Source: CAVPRW01 sp046727435 [NCBI: bacterium] (GTDB lineage Bacteria > Tectomicrobia > Entotheonellia > J063). Taken from it: a stretch of 9,953 nucleotides of DNA. Below the pieces are notes generated by a model. It made no database searches, was not told the origin of the DNA, and worked only from the letters and a program-made list of their open reading frames with translations. Positions 7,526 through 9,953 of this stretch are shown here, one piece after another (the first letter of the stretch is position 1; every line of letters starts with the position of its first letter). The translations under genes and the position numbers were made by a program. The DNA lies in NCBI GenBank assembly GCA_046727435.1, contig JBKPCR010000263.1, positions 1 through 9,953 on the forward strand. The letters are read 5' to 3'.

Positions 7526-8983
7526 TTATAGCGGCGGTTTGCATCGATGATAATCTGTGTGTTGCTCGAAGGCATGGGCGGCGCGGAGGATAGTCTCTTC
7601 ATCAAATGGCTTGCCGATGATCTGCAAACCAATCGGCAGCCCCGCCGAGTTGAACCCGCACGGAACGGAGATCCCAGGAAGGCCCGCGAGGTTGACCGGG
7701 ACGGTAAAGACATCGGAGAGATACATCTGTAAGGGGTCGTCGGTCTTTTCCCCGATCTTGAAGGCCGGTGTGGGTGCGGTTGGGGCGACAATCACGTCGA
7801 CGTGTCGAAAAGCCTCCTCGAAATCCCGCAGGATCAGTGTCCGGACCTGCTGCGCCTTCTGATAATAGGCCTCATAATAGCCAGCGCTGAGTGCATAGGT
7901 GCCAAGCATAATGCGGCGCTTGACCTCAGCGCCAAAGCCCTCGTCACGTGTGTGCATGTACATATCGCGAAGATTCGACCATTGGGGCGTACGGTAACCG
8001 TACTTGATGCCATCATAGCGCGCCAGATTGGAGCTGGCTTCCGATGGGGCCAAAATATAGTAGGCAGCCACACCGTACTCGCTGTGCGGCAGCGCCACTT
8101 CTGCGGTGGTGGCCCCGACTTCCTCAAGCACCTGGACCGCCGTGCGCACGGCCTGCTCCACCTCGCTGTCAATCCCTCCAACAAAGTATTCTCGTGGAAT
8201 CCCGAGGCGCAATCCCTTCGCGCTGCCGGTGAGCGCCCGAGTGAAATCGGGCATCGGCATATCGGCCGAGGTCGAATCGCGTGGGTCGTTGCCACCGATG
8301 ACGTTCATGATGAGCGCCGCATCGCGCACATCCTTGGTCATCGGGCCGATCTGGTCTAATGACGAAGCGAAAGCCACCAGTCCATAACGGGAAACCCGCC
8401 CATATGTGGGTTTCAACCCGACGATACCGCAGCATGCCGCGGGCTGACGAACCGAGCCCCCAGTGTCGCTGCCGAGCGCCGCAGCACACTCATCGGCCGC
8501 CACGGCCGCCGCCGACCCCCCGCTTGAACCACCGGGAATGGCGCTCAAATCCCAGGGATTATGGGTGATGCCAGAGGCTGAATGTTCCGTGGAGGAGCCC
8601 ATGGCAAACTCATCCATATTGGTCTTGCCTAGCACGATCACCCCCGCCTCCTTAAGGCTCTCGATCACCGTGGCATCGTAGGGCGGCACGAAGTTGTGGA
8701 GTATCTTGGAGCCACAGGTGGTGCGGATGCCCTGGGTGCAGATCACATCTTTGATCGCCAGGGGGATGCCCAGCAGTTGGCTGGACTCCCCCATCTGGCG
8801 TCGATGATCAGCGCGATCGGCCTGCGCAAAAGCTTGCTCGGGCGTGAGGGTCACGTAGGCGTGGACGCGGTCGTCAAGCGCTGCGATACGGCGGTAAAAT
8901 GCCTCGGTGAGGTCGCGGGCGCTGACCTCGCGTGTGCCCAAGAGATCCTGTAACTCATGAATTGTCAGGGCATGCAGGTCCAT
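7526..8983 (-). CDS. gatA: Asp/Glu-tRNA(Asn/Gln) amidotransferase subunit A
   Basis: 485 residues, normal length. GatA is the amidase-signature glutaminase subunit that releases ammonia from glutamine and channels it to GatB. The full catalytic triad is visible: Lys78 in [11 protein letters not shown], the cis-Ser153 in [11 protein letters not shown], and the nucleophile Ser177 in [12 protein letters not shown]. Other family blocks are [26 protein letters not shown] and the C-terminal [11 protein letters not shown] and [15 protein letters not shown]. The start at 8983 follows the gatC stop by 8 nt; the nearest purine stretch (GGGA) is only 2 nt from the ATG, so initiation is probably coupled to gatC translation (inference). 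No lesion was seen. Confidence 0.97.
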   Translation of the reverse strand: MDLHALTIHELQDLLGTREVSARDLTEAFYRRIAALDDRVHAYVTLTPEQAFAQADRADHRRQMGESSQLLGIPLAIKDVICTQGIRTTCGSKILHNFVPPYDATVIESLKEAGVIVLGKTNMDEFAMGSSTEHSASGITHNPWDLSAIPGGSSGGSAAAVAADECAAALGSDTGGSVRQPAACCGIVGLKPTYGRVSRYGLVAFASSLDQIGPMTKDVRDAALIMNVIGGNDPRDSTSADMPMPDFTRALTGSAKGLRLGIPREYFVGGIDSEVEQAVRTAVQVLEEVGATTAEVALPHSEYGVAAYYILAPSEASSNLARYDGIKYGYRTPQWSNLRDMYMHTRDEGFGAEVKRRIMLGTYALSAGYYEAYYQKAQQVRTLILRDFEEAFRHVDVIVAPTAPTPAFKIGEKTDDPLQMYLSDVFTVPVNLAGLPGISVPCGFNSAGLPIGLQIIGKPFDEETILRAAHAFEQHTDYHRCKPPL

Positions 8984-8991
8984 GATCCCAG

Positions 8992-9279
8992 CTATTCTTC
9001 AATGATCCGCGGCACCTTGAAGAAAAAATGCGACTCTTCAGGAGCGTTCTGAAGGACCTTGGTGCGGTCCAAAGAGGGTTGTACTGCATCGTCGCGAAAA
9101 ACATTCGACATCGGGATCACCTGTGAGGTCGGCTCGACATCACTCGTATCCAGTTCGTTGAGCTTCTCGAAGTAGGCGAGGATATTGTTGAGTTGTGCAA
9201 TGAATTGCTCTTTCTCGGCAGCGGTCAATTCAAGGCGAGCTAACTCGGCGACATGCTCCACATCTTCGCGCGTGATCAT
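8992..9279 (-). CDS. gatC: Asp/Glu-tRNA(Asn/Gln) amidotransferase subunit C
   Basis: 95 residues, the usual size. GatC is the small belt that wraps around and stabilises the GatA-GatB interface. The family pattern is complete: an N-terminal helical half ([21 protein letters not shown], then [22 protein letters not shown]) and an extended C-terminal half ([16 protein letters not shown], ending [18 protein letters not shown]). Its ATG overlaps the TGA of the upstream helicase gene in an ATGA arrangement (9279-9276), and AAGGTG, 8 nt upstream within the helicase gene, is the likely Shine-Dalgarno. This implies co-transcription and translational coupling with pcrA. Confidence 0.96.
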   Translation of the reverse strand: MITREDVEHVAELARLELTAAEKEQFIAQLNNILAYFEKLNELDTSDVEPTSQVIPMSNVFRDDAVQPSLDRTKVLQNAPEESHFFFKVPRIIEE

Positions 9280-9953
9280 GAGGACACCTTTTCCAGTTTA
9301 GCATACTTGGCCGCCACGACTTTGCGGCCCATATCGCGGAAGATGATCGTCAGCTTGAGGCTCTCCCCCTCGCCTTCCTGCTTCTGCACCACCCCCAAGC
9401 CCCATTCCGGATGGCGCACAAGGGTGCCGGGTCGATACTCGCCGCCCCAGAGCTGGCGCGTATCGGGCTTGCCGTCGCGGGGCGCATCGCTGATACTGGC
9501 TCCAACGGTCGTAGACAAGCGCGTCCCCGGCGCTGGACGATCCTCTTCGTCACGATCGCCATGCCCCCAAGTCATCTGTCCCTGCCGCCCGCTCACTCCT
9601 TGCCGTGGAGCCCGTTCCGCATTCAGCAGTATTGGCGGAATGTCTTGTAGAAACATCGAGGGCGGATTGTACAGCTCGGTGCCATAGATCCTGCGCCTTA
9701 CCGCGCTGGTGAGAAACAGACGATCTTTGGCGCGCGTCATGCCGACATAGCACAATCGGCGCTCCTCCTCCAGCTCCGACGTGTCTTCGAAGGCGCGGCG
9801 ATGCGGGAAGATCCCATCTTCCATACCTGAGACGAAGACTACTGGAAATTCCAGGCCCTTGGAAGTGTGCAGGGTCATCAGCACCACCCGACCAGCATCA
9901 TCGATGAGGGTGTCTTGATCGGCCATGAGTGCCGTCTGATCGAGGAAGCTCAT
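9276..9953 (-). CDS. pcrA: UvrD/PcrA-type SF1 DNA helicase, C-terminal part
   Basis: Only the last 225 codons lie in the window; the gene runs off the right edge, so the Met at 9953 is probably internal. Family members are 3'-5' helicases in nucleotide excision repair, replication restart and transcription-coupled repair. Numbering from the first visible residue: SF1 motif V VLMTLHTSKGLEF (24-36), then GMEDGIFPH, then motif VI EEERRLCYVGMTRAKDRL (62-79) with the ATP-sensing Arg74. A poorly conserved charged linker (about 105-165) leads to a terminal Tudor-like domain, GTLVRHPEWGLGVVQKQEGEG to RKVVAAKYAKLEKV, like the RNA polymerase-binding end of PcrA. That tail favours PcrA/UvrD over Rep, but the N-terminal motifs are out of view. 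It heads the visible operon with gatCAB. Confidence 0.93.
   Translation of the reverse strand: MSFLDQTALMADQDTLIDDAGRVVLMTLHTSKGLEFPVVFVSGMEDGIFPHRRAFEDTSELEEERRLCYVGMTRAKDRLFLTSAVRRRIYGTELYNPPSMFLQDIPPILLNAERAPRQGVSGRQGQMTWGHGDRDEEDRPAPGTRLSTTVGASISDAPRDGKPDTRQLWGGEYRPGTLVRHPEWGLGVVQKQEGEGESLKLTIIFRDMGRKVVAAKYAKLEKVSS

Overview
The window looks like chromosome from an uncultured, probably Gram-negative bacterium. It combines an actin-type MreB, a tRNA-dependent amidotransferase operon (GatCAB), a UvrD/PcrA helicase and an MgtE magnesium channel, and it appears moderately GC-rich. The lineage cannot be fixed from sequence alone. A deltaproteobacterium-like, NC10-like or Tectomicrobia-like organism is a guess from gene style and should be treated as such.

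Left third (1-3127, + strand): the C-terminal part of an agmatinase/arginase-family protein, then mreB, then a complete mgtE. mreB is not followed by mreC/mreD here. The agmatinase-like protein has Cys where the family carries the first metal-binding Asp of its second metal motif.

Middle (3128-5102): a small mobile island. It holds a complete IS6-family insertion sequence (3178-4007, transposase on the - strand) whose imperfect 18-bp terminal inverted repeats can be read directly. Next to it is a decayed tyrosine recombinase (integrase) gene of about 315 codons (4148-5094). Its Shine-Dalgarno and start are intact, but it has an in-frame TAA at codon 17, a TCG duplication beside the catalytic Arg, and a frameshift near 4745-4762. 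Directly after it (8 nt gap) lies an intact crotonase-fold (enoyl-CoA hydratase-like) gene whose two usual catalytic Glu positions are not Glu.

Right half (6065-9953, - strand): a compact housekeeping operon read right to left, pcrA/uvrD (3' part only) - gatC - gatA - gatB. pcrA and gatC overlap by ATGA, gatC-gatA are separated by 8 nt and gatA-gatB by 12 nt. GatCAB converts Glu-tRNA(Gln) (and often Asp-tRNA(Asn)) to the amide form. The crotonase gene and gatB converge on a 107-bp spacer (5958-6064) in which I see no convincing terminator.

I see no CRISPR array, rRNA, tRNA, toxin-antitoxin pair or defence cassette. I do not find an undescribed multi-gene system here. The points worth following up are the substituted active-site residues in the agmatinase-like and crotonase proteins, the His in the MgtE pore signature, and the decayed integrase/IS6 island.
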